From the NCBI GenBank assembly GCA_009728235.1, contig WNZI01000024.1, positions 1 to 45,946 of the forward strand: a stretch of 45,946 nucleotides of DNA, read 5' to 3'. Position 1 is the first letter of the stretch; each line of letters opens with the position of its first letter. The notes beneath the pieces were generated by a model, which searched no databases, was not told the DNA's origin, and was given only the letters and a program-made list of their open reading frames with translations. Shown one piece after another: positions 23,965 to 33,117 of the stretch. Source of the DNA: Vibrio cholerae (GTDB taxonomy: Bacteria; Actinomycetota; Actinomycetes; Actinomycetales; Micrococcaceae). The position numbers and the translations under genes are program-made.

Positions 23965-24414
23965 ATGCAGGAGGCAGCGCCGCCACAGGCCGTGGACCTC
24001 GGCGATCCCCTGGCATTCCTCGTGGGATCGTGGCGGACCCGTCGCGACCTGCTGGATCGTTCCACGGGCACGGCCGGGAGCTTCGTCGGAACCACCACCT
24101 TCACGAGCGACGGCGAAGGCCTCCTCTGGGAGGAGCGTGGCACGGTGTCCTGGCCGCACTTCGAGGGCCCGGCCTCCCGCTCCTACGCGGTCAGGGCGGC
24201 AGGACCGGCAATGACGCTGCACTTCCCGGACGGACGCCTGCTCTGCCGTCTGGATCTCCGGACGGGGGAGGCACGGGACGAGCACGACTGCTTCCCCGAC
24301 ACGTACCGCGTGACCTTCAGGGTCACCACGCGGGAGACGATCGAGTACTCGTGGGACGTCACGGGGCCCGACAAGGACATCCTGCTGAGGACGGCGCTCA
24401 CCCGGCTTCCCTGA
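23965..24414 (+). CDS. DUF6314-like small protein
   Basis: A 149-residue soluble protein: DPLAFLVGSWRTRRDLLDRSTG near the N-terminus (the LxGxW pattern of calycin-like folds), GLLWEERGTVSWP, and HDCFPDTYRVTF. The overall pattern agrees with the DUF6314 family, for which no function is established. ATG 23965 has AGGAGGG. It is divergent from the MarR gene, suggesting shared regulation. Its last 17 nt overlap the 3' end of the converging acyltransferase gene. Confidence 0.65.
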   Translation: MQEAAPPQAVDLGDPLAFLVGSWRTRRDLLDRSTGTAGSFVGTTTFTSDGEGLLWEERGTVSWPHFEGPASRSYAVRAAGPAMTLHFPDGRLLCRLDLRTGEARDEHDCFPDTYRVTFRVTTRETIEYSWDVTGPDKDILLRTALTRLP

Positions 24415-25557
24415 TACCCCGGTCAGGTCCGCGACCGGCGGACGGCCGAGCCCGCTCCCGCGGCCTCCGTTTCAGGGCCGGCAGCTCGAAGAGCACGTTG
24501 ACCGAGGCGTGCTTCCTGGTCGAGTACATCCACGCCAAACCGAGCGGGGCTCCGACACCGACGACGAGCAGCAGCGCCAGCATGAACCACTGCCCCGAGA
24601 TCCCGACGGCGTCGGCGAGGGCGAGCGTGATCATGATCGGTCCGAGGTGCGCCACGTAGAAGACGATCGAGTAGCGGCCGACGAACTCGAGGGCCGCCGT
24701 CACCCTGTTGGTTCCCAGCCGTGGGAACAGCCAGCACACGACGGCCAGTCCCCCGAGAACGCCCCAGGCATACTCCGCCCGGTACAGCACGTTCTGGCCC
24801 ACGACATTGAGGAGGCCGACGGCAAGGGCGGAAGCACCCGCGCAGGTAAGAACCCAGGGCCTGGTGATCGCCCGTTCCACCGCTTCTGAGTGCCGGGCGC
24901 ACCAGGCGCCGAGGAAGAAGAAGGCTGCGAGGAAGGCCATGGTCTCTGGACGCGTGCCGTCCGGGAGGAACAGCGATACGAGGAGCCCGGCACCGCCGCG
25001 ACCAGCGGCGGGAGGCGCCGCAGCGGGTAGGCGAGGGCGTAGAAGACCAGGATGAACCAGAGATACCAGAGGTAGGTCGGCGAGAGGTAGAAGATCTGCC
25101 CCAGGGCAGCCGGGCGAAGGTCACCGCTCGCCGCCAGGATGATCAGGGACCACAGCAGGTACGGCCACGCGACCATGGAGACTTTCCCCGCGAAGTACTC
25201 CTGCCCTGGCTTCGCCACCGACTGCGGCAGCAGCACCCCCGAGAGGAACATGAGGACGGGCATGCGGAAGGGCTCGAAGAAGAGATTGAACTGGTCGACC
25301 GCGGGCGTGGGCCCGACGGCCATCCGGAGCGCTTCGCCCGCATGCAGCACGACGACCAACAGGATGGCGACACCGCGCAGACTGTCCAGCCATCCGATCC
25401 GTGTGCTCCCCGTACCGCTGATCCTGGCCTCCCGCCTTCGGTGTCCACTGTAGGCATGCACTGGATCTTCGTCGGAAGCGGGGCGACGGATTGCCCGCGG
25501 GAGGTCCTCCGTGCATAATTCCCCGCCCAAGGCGACCGGCTGTGGTGCAGCGCTCAT
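24398..25557 (-). pseudogene. acyltransferase-3 family membrane protein, -1 frameshift
   Basis: The N-terminal part (about 190 residues) has TRIGWLDSLRGVAILLVVVLHAGE, the family hallmark with the catalytic-region histidine, and FRMPVLMFLSGVL. Near 24985-24990 the frame breaks after LPPLVAAVPG and the remaining helices (MAFLAAFFFLGAWCARHSE onwards) continue in another frame to a stop at 24398. Adding one base, for example a G to the GGG run, joins both parts into 386 residues, a normal length for these multi-pass transferases that acylate cell-surface sugars. The start is uncertain: ATG 25557 is the longest sensible choice and a GTG near 25463 the shorter one. Confidence 0.8.
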
Positions 25558-25622
25558 GAAGCGGAACGTCGAGGAACGCTCGTTACCCTTGGTGTTGATC
25601 ACTGTCCATCTCGCAGGAAAGC

Positions 25623-26627
25623 GTGGCGTCCCTGGAGGCACCAGCACCAGCCACACCGGCAACCCGCTCCGGTGCCATCGATGCCCTCCGCGTGCTCGCA
25701 GTCGTCGGGATCGTCGCAGGTCACGTCTGGTCGGGGCCGGTGGTCGATGCCGGCCTCTACTCGTGGCATGTTCCCGCATTCTTCCTGCTCTCCGGGTACC
25801 TCTGGAAGAAGAGGGGACCGGACGCCTCATGGGCTGTCGCGGCGGAAGCGAGAAAGCGTTTCGGCACGATCATGACGCCCTACTGTGCGTGGCTGGTGGT
25901 GACCCTGCTCGTCCACGTCCCCCTGCTGGACCTTCGCCGGCAACTGGCACCCGAGGCCGTCCTCCTGCCGCTGGTCGGCGGCTCTCTGAACGCAGGACCC
26001 TTCGGTGCCTACTGGTTCATGCCCGCGCTCTTCTTCTCCGCCGTCGTGTTCCGGGCACTCGAACCGGTTCCCCTCGTTCTCCGGGTCGTGATCATCGCCG
26101 GCGTCACCGGCGCCATCCACCGGTTCGGCGACACCCTCGCCCCGCTTCCCCTGTCGATCGGGGTCGCCGGTGCGGCACTCGTGTTCATGCTTGCCGGTCA
26201 GGGACTGCAGCAGGTGCGCGGTCGCATCCGACGTCCTGTCCGCTTCGGGATCACCTGCCTCGTCGCCGGCGCAGCACTGGTTCTCGCGAGGGTGTCCGCG
26301 CCCCTGGACCTGAAGTACGGCGAGCTCGGCACACCTCTGCTCAGCGTCGCCGCGGCCGTGTTGATCAGCAGTGGCCTCCTCCTGGTCCTCGAAGGGGTGT
26401 TCATCCGGCTGCCCGACCGGGTGCACTCGCTGTCGACGAAGCTCGCCGCCGGTTGCCTGATGGTGGTCCTCACCCACACCTACGTTCTCTGGCTGCTCGC
26501 GGTCCCCGACGCGGACCGTTCGTTCTGGGTGCTCGTCGCAGCGCTGGTGCTGCCCTGGGCGGTCGCGATGATGCTTCACCGGACGCCCCTCTCCCGGATT
26601 CTCCTGGGGACACCACGCGCGGCGTGA
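25623..26627 (+). CDS. acyltransferase-3 family membrane protein
   Basis: A 334-residue, roughly ten-helix membrane protein. It starts AIDALRVLAVVGIVAGHVW, with the conserved Arg and His of the family, then HVPAFFLLSGYLWKKR, and later ends in basic residues. It belongs to the acyltransferase 3 / OafA group that modifies cell-envelope glycans with acyl groups. GTG 25623 follows AGGAAAGC. It is divergent from a second, frameshifted member of the same family, and the two may modify the same polymer. The terminator at 26646 follows. Confidence 0.85.
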   Translation: MASLEAPAPATPATRSGAIDALRVLAVVGIVAGHVWSGPVVDAGLYSWHVPAFFLLSGYLWKKRGPDASWAVAAEARKRFGTIMTPYCAWLVVTLLVHVPLLDLRRQLAPEAVLLPLVGGSLNAGPFGAYWFMPALFFSAVVFRALEPVPLVLRVVIIAGVTGAIHRFGDTLAPLPLSIGVAGAALVFMLAGQGLQQVRGRIRRPVRFGITCLVAGAALVLARVSAPLDLKYGELGTPLLSVAAAVLISSGLLLVLEGVFIRLPDRVHSLSTKLAAGCLMVVLTHTYVLWLLAVPDADRSFWVLVAALVLPWAVAMMLHRTPLSRILLGTPRAA

Positions 26628-26645
26628 TCATCAGGGCAAAAAGAA

Positions 26646-26681
26646 GGACCTACCGGAGCATGGGGGCCGCTCCGGTAGTCC
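26646..26681 (-). terminator. intrinsic terminator of tRNA-Tyr
   Basis: Stem CTACCGGAGC (26650-26659) with GCTCCGGTAG (26669-26678) plus an outer GGA/TCC. On the minus strand it is followed by TTCTTTTT, a U-run, so it terminates the tRNA. It may also help end the plus-strand acyltransferase transcript. Confidence 0.85.
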
Positions 26682-26705
26682 TAGATCCCCGCCCTGACGG
26701 GCGAG

Positions 26706-26787
26706 TGGCAGATGAGGGATTCGAACCCCCGTAGGCGTTGCCAGCTGATTTACAGTCAGCCCCCTTTGGCCGCTCGGGTAATCTGCC
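26706..26787 (-). tRNA. tRNA-Tyr (GTA anticodon)
   Basis: An 82-nt class II tRNA on the minus strand: acceptor GGCAGAT/ATCTGCC, anticodon loop CTGTAAA with GTA, a long variable arm (GGCAACGCC region), and T-loop TTCGAAT. CCA is not encoded. Confidence 0.95.
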
Positions 26788-26849
26788 GAACGTCTTCATA
26801 GGAAGACCACCCGCAGCAAGCGCGGGCAAGACAACTTTACAGACAAACC

Positions 26850-26869
26850 CGCCGAGTGACGAATCGGCG
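26850..26869 (-). terminator. weak hairpin after the small secreted protein
   Basis: CGCCGA (26850-26855) pairs with TCGGCG (26864-26869). On the minus strand it is followed by GGGTTTGTCTGT. A plausible terminator for the gene ending at 26877. Confidence 0.4.
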
Positions 26870-26876
26870 CGGGGAG

Positions 26877-27245
26877 CTACAGCCCAGCGGCCACCCGGCG
26901 CTCGATCTGCGAGTAGAACCCCGCAGCCTGCTCTGGGGTGACCAGCCGCATCAGCACCGCGGTGTCGAGGTCCGCGCGTACGCCGGCAAGCCGTTCCGTC
27001 GCTGACGGAGCCAGGGTCGCCACTGACACCCGGGTCGAGACGCTGGCCGGTGACACCGGCCCGAACCCCAGGATGATGTCATCCGCCTCGTAGTCCGACG
27101 CGGCCGCGACGGTCCGGGACGACGCCGCGAGCGCGGGGACAGCGGTGAACCCCGTGATGGAGGCGGCGGTGGCAGCTGCGAGGCAGGTCCCTGCCACCGC
27201 CTTGCGGAGCCGGATCTGGTAGCGGCGGCGTCGTGGAACAGGCAT
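26877..27245 (-). CDS. small secreted protein of unknown function
   Basis: A 122-residue protein. The first 16 residues are strongly basic (MPVPRRRRYQIRLRKA), followed by a hydrophobic stretch AGTCLAAATAASITGFTAVPALA that ends in an AXA signal-peptidase site near residue 41. The mature portion of about 80 residues is mixed and contains TVAAASDYEADDIILGFG and TPEQAAGFYSQIERR. No family is recognised. ATG 27245 follows GGAGAG. It is divergent from YajQ and upstream of tRNA-Tyr on the same strand. Confidence 0.7.
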   Translation of the reverse strand: MPVPRRRRYQIRLRKAVAGTCLAAATAASITGFTAVPALAASSRTVAAASDYEADDIILGFGPVSPASVSTRVSVATLAPSATERLAGVRADLDTAVLMRLVTPEQAAGFYSQIERRVAAGL

Positions 27246-27407
27246 GCGGGGCTCTCCTTGGAAGATGTGCTGCTGGTTCCACCGTTCCACCCCATCGTGA
27301 GGGCCGCCCGCATGCTGCCTGACCGCACGCTGTGAAGCCGCGCCCACCCCGGCTCCGGGTTCCGGATAGTCTGGAAGGCAAGAAACCAACCAGCCCGAGG
27401 AGGCATC

Positions 27408-27896
27408 GTGGCAAGCGAATCCACGTTCGACGTCGTCAGCAAAGTGGACAAGCAGGAGGTCGCCAATGCGCTGAACCAGGCGCAGAAGGAGATCGTCCAG
27501 CGGTACGACTTCAAGGGGGTCGGGGCCGAGGTCGACTTCAGCGGCGAGAAGATCCTCATGAAGGCGAACTCGGAGGAGCGGGTCCTCGCGGTGCTCGATG
27601 TACTGCAGTCGAAGATGATCAAGCGGGGCATCTCGCTGAAGTCGCTCGAGACCGGCGAGCCTTATCCTTCCGGCAAGGAGTTCCGCCTGGAGACCACCAT
27701 CAAGGAGGGCATCGCCCAGGACCTCGCGAAGAAGATCAACAAGCTCATCCGCGACGAGGGGCCCAAGGGCGTGAAGTCGCAGATCCAGGGCGACGAGCTG
27801 CGCGTCAGCTCGAAGTCGCGTGACGACCTGCAGGCCACCATGGCGCTGCTCAAGAACTTCGACGAAGCAGACCTCCAGTTCGTGAACATGCGCTGA
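27408..27896 (+). CDS. YajQ family nucleotide-binding protein
   Basis: A 162-residue YajQ protein. [21 protein letters not shown] at the start, [18 protein letters not shown] and the final [15 protein letters not shown] end match the family throughout. E. coli YajQ binds nucleotides, and a Xanthomonas relative binds cyclic di-GMP; other roles remain open. GTG 27408 has GAGGAGG. It ends with a strong hairpin (27920-27967). Confidence 0.92.
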   Translation: MASESTFDVVSKVDKQEVANALNQAQKEIVQRYDFKGVGAEVDFSGEKILMKANSEERVLAVLDVLQSKMIKRGISLKSLETGEPYPSGKEFRLETTIKEGIAQDLAKKINKLIRDEGPKGVKSQIQGDELRVSSKSRDDLQATMALLKNFDEADLQFVNMR

Positions 27897-27919
27897 TCTG
27901 AGGCGCGTAGATCCCAGTA

Positions 27920-27967
27920 CGACGACGACGGCGGCGCCACCTGCGGAAGGTGGGGCCGTCGTCGTCG
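27920..27967. terminator. bidirectional hairpin between yajQ and htpX
   Basis: CGACGACGACGGC (27920-27932) pairs with GCCGTCGTCGTCG (27955-27967), with an inner CCACC/GGTGG. It sits between two converging stop codons. Confidence 0.8.
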
Positions 27968-27979
27968 GTGGAGGACCTG

Positions 27980-28861
27980 TCAGGCGAGCGGCCGCCCGGC
28001 CATGCCCTCGAGGCGCGCGATGCGCTGGTCCATGGGCGGATGGGTCGCGAACAGCTTGCCCACCCCGCCGCCCTTGAAGGGGTTGGCGATCATGAGGTGC
28101 GAGGTGTTCACGAGGCGCTGGTCCTGCGGCAGTGGAGCGCGCTGCGTCCCGCTCGCGAGCTTCCGGAGCGCCGACGCGAGGGCCAGCGGATCGTCGGTGA
28201 GGATGGCGCCGTCCTCGTCGGCGTCGAACTCCCTGGTGCGGCCGATGGCCGTCTGGATCAGGCCCGCGGCGAGGGGTGCGAGGAACGCCAGCAGCAGCGC
28301 ACCGATGGCGTTGCCGCCGCCCTGGTTCCGGTTGCCGCCCATCATTCCGGTGAAGGCGAACATCTGCGCCACGGACGTGATGACGCCCGCCACCGCCGCC
28401 GCGATGGATCCCGTGAGGATGTCGCGGTTGTAGACGTGCATGAGCTCGTGCCCGAGGACGCCGCGCAGTTCGCGCTCGTCGAGGAGGTGCAGGATGCCCT
28501 GGGTGCAGCAGACCGCGGAGTTCTCCGGGTTGCGGCCCGTCGCGAACGCGTTGGGCGCCATGGTCGGCGAGACGTAGAGCCTCGGCATCGGCTTGTCGGC
28601 CCGCGTGCTCAGCTCCCGGACGATCCGGTACATCGCCGGTGCCTGCTGCTCGGTGACCTCGACCGCCCCCATGCTGCGGATCGCGATCTTGTCGCTGTTC
28701 CAGTAGCTGTAGGCGATCGAACCGACACCGAACAGGGCGAACAGCCAGATGAACATCGAACTGCCCGTCGCGGCGGCGATGACCGCGCCGAAGACGAGGA
28801 AGATCCCCATGAGGGCGCCGAACAACAACGCCGTCTTGGCACCGTTGAAATGGTTGTGCAC
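27980..28861 (-). CDS. htpX: HtpX-type M48 membrane metalloprotease
   Basis: A 293-residue protease of the HtpX family. Two transmembrane helices lie at about 8-52, the zinc-binding HELMH spans 138-142 (His138, Glu139, His142), and the third ligand Glu is in FDADEDG. Two more hydrophobic helices sit at about 150-205. It degrades misfolded membrane proteins in concert with FtsH in other bacteria. The start is GTG 28861 with AAGGAG. The tail ends MDQRIARLEGMAGRPLA. Confidence 0.93.
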   Translation of the reverse strand: MHNHFNGAKTALLFGALMGIFLVFGAVIAAATGSSMFIWLFALFGVGSIAYSYWNSDKIAIRSMGAVEVTEQQAPAMYRIVRELSTRADKPMPRLYVSPTMAPNAFATGRNPENSAVCCTQGILHLLDERELRGVLGHELMHVYNRDILTGSIAAAVAGVITSVAQMFAFTGMMGGNRNQGGGNAIGALLLAFLAPLAAGLIQTAIGRTREFDADEDGAILTDDPLALASALRKLASGTQRAPLPQDQRLVNTSHLMIANPFKGGGVGKLFATHPPMDQRIARLEGMAGRPLA

Positions 28862-28979
28862 GTCTCACTCCTTGCAGTGTGGAGACCATCCGGCCCGCGC
28901 GGAGGAGGGAGGGCCGGATCAGCCTGGTCCCTTCATCGTACGGCGACGCGCTGGGGGCTTGCTGGGGAGAAGTCAGAGC

Positions 28980-30266
28980 TCACGGTTCGGGATGCCGCGA
29001 GTCGTACTGCAGAAAGCGGGGCTGCCACCGGGCGACGACGAGCACCAGAACCGCGCAGGCCAACCCCCCGACGACGGCAGTCCAGCCCTCGCCGAGCCAT
29101 GCGGCCTGCCCGCCGGCCGCGATGTCCCCGAGCCTCGGGCCACCGGCGACGACGACGATGAACACCCCCTGGAGCCGGCCGCGCATCGCGTCCGGCGTGG
29201 CGGACTGGAGGATGGTGTTTCGGAACACGCTGCTGATCGAATCCGCGATGCCCGCGAGGACGAGACAGGCGGACGCCGGCAGCACCCATACCGACAGTTC
29301 CCCCTCCCCTGGGGCCGGCAGGGAGGAGGAGCTCGCCATGACGACCACGATCCCGAAGCCCGCCACCGAGGCACCCCACCCGACGATCGACCAGATCACC
29401 GCCCGGCCGTGCTTGTGGATGTGTCCGAGGGGACCGGAGAAGAGACCTGCGAGTACCGAACCGAAGGCACCGGATGCGAGCAGGATGCCGACGGTCAGCT
29501 CGCCTCCCCCGATCAGTACCGCACCGACGGCGGGTAGCAGCGCCCGAGGCTGGGCGGTGATCATCGCGATGAGGTCCACGATGAAGGTCATCCGGATGTT
29601 CGGCCGGGTGCCGAGGAAGCGGAACCCCTCGAGGACGGTCGCGAGCCCTGCCCTCCGGGTGGGGCCCTCCGGCGGCAGGGGCGGGAGGCGGTAGACCGCC
29701 CAGAGCGCGAAGGTGAACGTGACGACGTCGACCGTGTAGGTCCAGGCGTAGCCCACCTGCGCTACCAGGACGCCGGCGAGCAGCGGGCCGATGGTGAACG
29801 CGAGGCCGAAGGTGATCATGCTGAGGGCGTTCGCGGCCGGCAGCAGTTCGGGTCGGACGAGGCGCGGGATGATGGAGCTGCGCGTGGGCTGGTTGATGCC
29901 CGCCGCGCCGGACTGGATGGCTATGAGGATGTACAGCAGCCAGACGCTGTCCGCTCCGAGCCAGGCCTGAGCAGCGATGGCACCGGTGGTGACCCAGAGC
30001 GCGATGGACGAGTACAGCGCCACCGTGCGGCGATCCTGGGCATCGGCGATCGCACCCCCGTAGAGGCCCGCGACGACCAGCGGAACGAGCGCGAACAGGC
30101 TGAGGAGTCCGACACTCAGCGTGGACTGCGTCAACGCGTAGATCTGCAGGCTGACAGCGACGATGGTGAGTTGCGTACCGATAGCGGAGAGCGCCGTCCC
30201 GACGTAGAGCCTCCGGAATGCCGGGGACTCCCTGAGCGGAGTGATGTCGGCGAGGAGTCTGGGCAC
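28980..30266 (-). CDS. MFS transporter, EntS-like
   Basis: A 428-residue, 12-helix major facilitator. The first helix ends LYVGTALSAIGTQ, the loop after helix two holds GGAIADAQDRRTV (the MFS signature), and GVFIVVVAGGPRLGDIAAG is characteristic of the MFS_3/EntS enterobactin-exporter group. Substrate is unknown. GTG 30266 is preceded by a TAGACT hexamer exactly 6 nt upstream, so the transcript is probably leaderless. Confidence 0.87.
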   Translation of the reverse strand: MPRLLADITPLRESPAFRRLYVGTALSAIGTQLTIVAVSLQIYALTQSTLSVGLLSLFALVPLVVAGLYGGAIADAQDRRTVALYSSIALWVTTGAIAAQAWLGADSVWLLYILIAIQSGAAGINQPTRSSIIPRLVRPELLPAANALSMITFGLAFTIGPLLAGVLVAQVGYAWTYTVDVVTFTFALWAVYRLPPLPPEGPTRRAGLATVLEGFRFLGTRPNIRMTFIVDLIAMITAQPRALLPAVGAVLIGGGELTVGILLASGAFGSVLAGLFSGPLGHIHKHGRAVIWSIVGWGASVAGFGIVVVMASSSSLPAPGEGELSVWVLPASACLVLAGIADSISSVFRNTILQSATPDAMRGRLQGVFIVVVAGGPRLGDIAAGGQAAWLGEGWTAVVGGLACAVLVLVVARWQPRFLQYDSRHPEP

Positions 30267-30272
30267 GGAGAG

Positions 30273-30278
30273 AGTCTA
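30273..30278 (-). promoter_or_regulatory. TAGACT -10 element, leaderless start of the MFS transporter
   Basis: TAGACT, CTCTCC, GTG on the minus strand. No ribosome-binding site is present. Confidence 0.5.
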
Positions 30279-30313
30279 GCCGCGCCTTGATTCGCTCCGG
30301 CAACGGTTTTCGC

Positions 30314-31042
30314 TCAGGCGGCGTCGCGCTCCCCGGCCTCGATAGCCCGGTCGATCTCCTGGAGGACCCGTCTGTCCGCGATCGGGCGGAAATGGCCCAT
30401 GGTCTCGAGCTGCACGTTCCGCGCGCCCTCGACGAAGCTGCCGCCCGGGATGTGCGGGTCGAACCGCCCGTAGATCGAGGTGATGTGGGCGTTGAGTTCC
30501 AGATTGGCGCGGAGGGCCTGCAGGGTGCGGTTGTGCGGCGAGAAGGCACGGATGCTCGGGAGGAGGAAGAAGGTGGCGTAGATGGACCCGGAGAACGGCG
30601 TGTTCACGGCGACGAGGCGGGTGACCCGCGGGGCAGCGCTGGTATTGGTCATGAGGAACTTGCCGATCAGGCCACCTTTGCTGTGCGCGACGACGACGAC
30701 GTCGGTGAGCTCGTGCTCCTCGAGGTAGCCCGCTGCCAACTGCGCCATCGCTTCGACGGTGCCGCGGTTGTAGCCGAGCTTCTGCACCACGTGGACAGGG
30801 TGGCCGGCACGGTGCAGGTGTTCGGCGACCGGCCTCATGAACTGCCACGTCTCGTAGATCCCGGGGATCAGCAGCACGGGGGCCTTGCCGTGCGGTGCAT
30901 CCTCGGGCGGGGTGAGGTACTGTGCCGGATCCACCCGGAAGATGAAGCCGTGGGCCTGCCAGAAGCCCACGTAGGCATAGTCGAGCGCCCAGGCCCAGCC
31001 GCGCTTGATGAGGTTCACCCTGTCCACGGTACCGATCAGCAT
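30314..31042 (-). CDS. alpha/beta hydrolase, lipase/esterase-like
   Basis: A 242-residue hydrolase. The nucleophile is Ser121 in the elbow AHSKGG; APVLLIPGIYETW holds the oxyanion strand; the acid is the Asp in YGRFDPHIPGG; and the base is the His in ETMGHFRPI. No secretion signal is present. The AHSKGG elbow groups it with PGAP1-like or triacylglycerol lipases. ATG 31042 has CAGGACG close upstream. It is divergent from furA, with only 67 bp between. Confidence 0.82.
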   Translation of the reverse strand: MLIGTVDRVNLIKRGWAWALDYAYVGFWQAHGFIFRVDPAQYLTPPEDAPHGKAPVLLIPGIYETWQFMRPVAEHLHRAGHPVHVVQKLGYNRGTVEAMAQLAAGYLEEHELTDVVVVAHSKGGLIGKFLMTNTSAAPRVTRLVAVNTPFSGSIYATFFLLPSIRAFSPHNRTLQALRANLELNAHITSIYGRFDPHIPGGSFVEGARNVQLETMGHFRPIADRRVLQEIDRAIEAGERDAA

Positions 31043-31073
31043 CGTCCTGTGGTGCGCGAGTTGACGGGCCTTG

Positions 31074-31103
31074 TTACGACTAACTCAGAATTACTGGTTG
31101 AAT
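31074..31103 (+). promoter_or_regulatory. furA promoter with candidate FurA box
   Basis: TTGAAT at 31098-31103 ends 6 nt before the ATG of furA, indicating a leaderless mRNA. The spacer before it (31082-31099, AACTCAGAATTACTGGTT) is AT-rich with a partial inverted repeat, CAG-N5-CTG, and is the expected place for autoregulation, as in mycobacterial furA. Confidence 0.45.
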
Positions 31104-31109
31104 GAACCC

Positions 31110-31580
31110 ATGACGCAGACGGTAGGGGCACAGGAGGCCCGCGAGGCGCGCTGGACCGCAGCACTGCGCGACCGCAACCGTCGGGTGACGCGTCAGCGAC
31201 TTGCCGTGCTCGACGCCGTCGAGCGCCACCCCCATGCGACAGCCGACGATGCAGCGACCGCGGTGAGCGCGGCCCTGCCGCAGATCACCGTGCAGTCCGT
31301 GTACGTCATCCTCGCCGACCTCACCGAGATCGGCCTGCTCCGCCGCATCGACACACCACATTCCCCCGCGCGCTATGAGACCCGCGTGGGGGACAACCAC
31401 CACCACGCCGTCTGCACGGGCTGCGGCCGGATCGAGGACGTCGACTGCGCGGTCGGGCACGCGCCATGCCTCACCCCTGAGTGGTCGCCCGGAGCCTCCC
31501 GCATGACCATTCAGATCGCAGAGGTCCTCTACCAGGGCCTCTGCGACGACTGCCGCTCGGCAGCCCCGAGCCACCCATGA
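31110..31580 (+). CDS. furA: Fur-family regulator, FurA/PerR-like
   Basis: A 156-residue Fur protein. [23 protein letters not shown] is the DNA-binding N-domain, [21 protein letters not shown] the recognition helix and hinge, and [17 protein letters not shown] with a later LCDDC supplies regulatory and structural zinc ligands (two CxxC pairs). It sits directly upstream of catalase, overlapping its possible early start (ATGA at 31577), and is therefore probably the redox or iron-dependent repressor of both genes. Confidence 0.9.
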   Translation: MTQTVGAQEAREARWTAALRDRNRRVTRQRLAVLDAVERHPHATADDAATAVSAALPQITVQSVYVILADLTEIGLLRRIDTPHSPARYETRVGDNHHHAVCTGCGRIEDVDCAVGHAPCLTPEWSPGASRMTIQIAEVLYQGLCDDCRSAAPSHP

Positions 31581-31603
31581 CCCCCTACAGGAACAGGAAC
31601 CCT

Positions 31604-33090
31604 ATGTCCGCGAACTTCAGCACGACCCAGTCCGGTGCCCCCGTCATCGACGACAGCAATTCGTCCGTCCTCGGCCGCGACGGCGCCATCCCGCTGACCG
31701 ACCACTACCTCATCGAGAAGCTGGCGCAGTTCAACCGCGAGCGCGTCCCCGAGCGCGTGGTCCACGCCAAGGGTGGCGGAGCCTTCGGTGTCTTCGAGAC
31801 CACCGAGGACGTCAGCATGTACACCCGCGCAGCACTGTTCCAGCAGGGCGCCACCACGGAGACGCTCCTGCGGTTCTCGTCCGTGGCCGGCGAGCAGGGT
31901 TCGCCCGACACCTGGCGGGATCCCCGCGGCTTCGCCCTGAAGTTCTACACCTCCGAAGGCAACTACGACCTCGTGGGCAACAACACACCGGTGTTCTTCA
32001 TCCGTGACGGCATCAAGTTCCCCGACTTCATCCACTCGCAGAAGCGGCTTCCCGGCACCAACCTGCGCGACGCCGACATGCAGTGGGACTTCTGGACCCT
32101 CAGCCCGGAGTCCGCCCACCAGGTGACCTGGTTGATGGGTGACCGCGGCCTGCCGAACTCCTGGCGCACCATGAACGGCTACGGGTCGCACACCTACATG
32201 TGGATCAACGAGTCCGACGAGAAGTTCTGGGTCAAGTACCACTTCAAGTCCAACCAGGGCCACGAGGTACTCACTGTCGACGAGGCCGAGGCGCTCGCCG
32301 GCTCGGACGCGGACCACCACCTGCGCGACCTCTCCGAGAACATCGCCAAGGGCAATCACCCGAGCTGGGATCTCAAGGTCCAGATCATGCCCTATGACGA
32401 CGCGAAGACGTACCGCTTCAACCCGTTCGACCTCACCAAGGTGTGGCCCCAGGGCGATTACCCGCTGATCCCGGTCGGCAAGCTCACGCTGAACCGCAAT
32501 CCGGAGAACTATTTCGCGCAGATCGAGCAGGCCACCTTCGCGCCGTCGAACTTCGTGCCCGGCATCGCAGCGAGCCCCGACCGCATGCTGCAGGCCCGCA
32601 TCTTCTCCTATGCGGATGCGCACCGCTACCGCGTCGGCACCAACCACGCGCAGCTGCCGGTGAACATGCCGAAGAACGAGGTGCGCAACTACTCCAAGGA
32701 CGGCGCCGCGCGGTACCACTTCAACTCCGCGGCGACGCCCGTCTATGCGCCGAACTCGGTCGGCGGACCCGCCGCGGATCCCGCTCGGTACGGTGCGCAC
32801 GGCGGCTGGGAGAACGACGGTGACCTCGTGCACGCGGCGCACTCGCTGCACGCGGAGGACGACGATTTCGGTCAGGCCGGAACGCTCTACCGCGACGTGT
32901 TCGACGACGCGCAGCGGGCTCGCTTCCTGGAGACCATCACCGGCGCGGTCGGCGGCGTGACGAGCGACGAGATCCGCGCCCGTGCCGTCCAGTACTGGGC
33001 GAACGTCGACGCGAGCTCGGCGCGAAACTGGCCGCCAACCTCGGCCACGGCGTCACCCCTGCCACCGAATCGGAGGCCGCGCTCTACTAG
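31604..33090 (+). pseudogene. katA: monofunctional heme catalase with a 3'-terminal -1 frameshift
   Basis: A small-subunit clade catalase. Active-site His54 is in [12 protein letters not shown], Asn127 in GNNTPVFF (73 residues later, as in the human enzyme), and the heme-ligand Tyr is in [13 protein letters not shown]. After residue 470 (codon ending 33013) the frame breaks; adding one base lets it continue [16 protein letters not shown] to a TAG at 33088, giving the typical 495 residues. The uncorrected frame reads on past the terminator in Arg/Pro-rich sequence. Only the last 25 residues are affected, so the enzyme might still work. ATG 31604 has CAGGAACC; ATG 31577 is an alternative. Confidence 0.88.
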
Positions 33091-33117
33091 GGCAGGCAGC
33101 GCGGGAGCAACATCAAC

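Noticed and set aside
26877..28889. A 670-codon open frame covering htpX and yajQ
   Set aside because: It reads through htpX in the wrong frame and antisense to yajQ; only its last 122 codons form a real gene.
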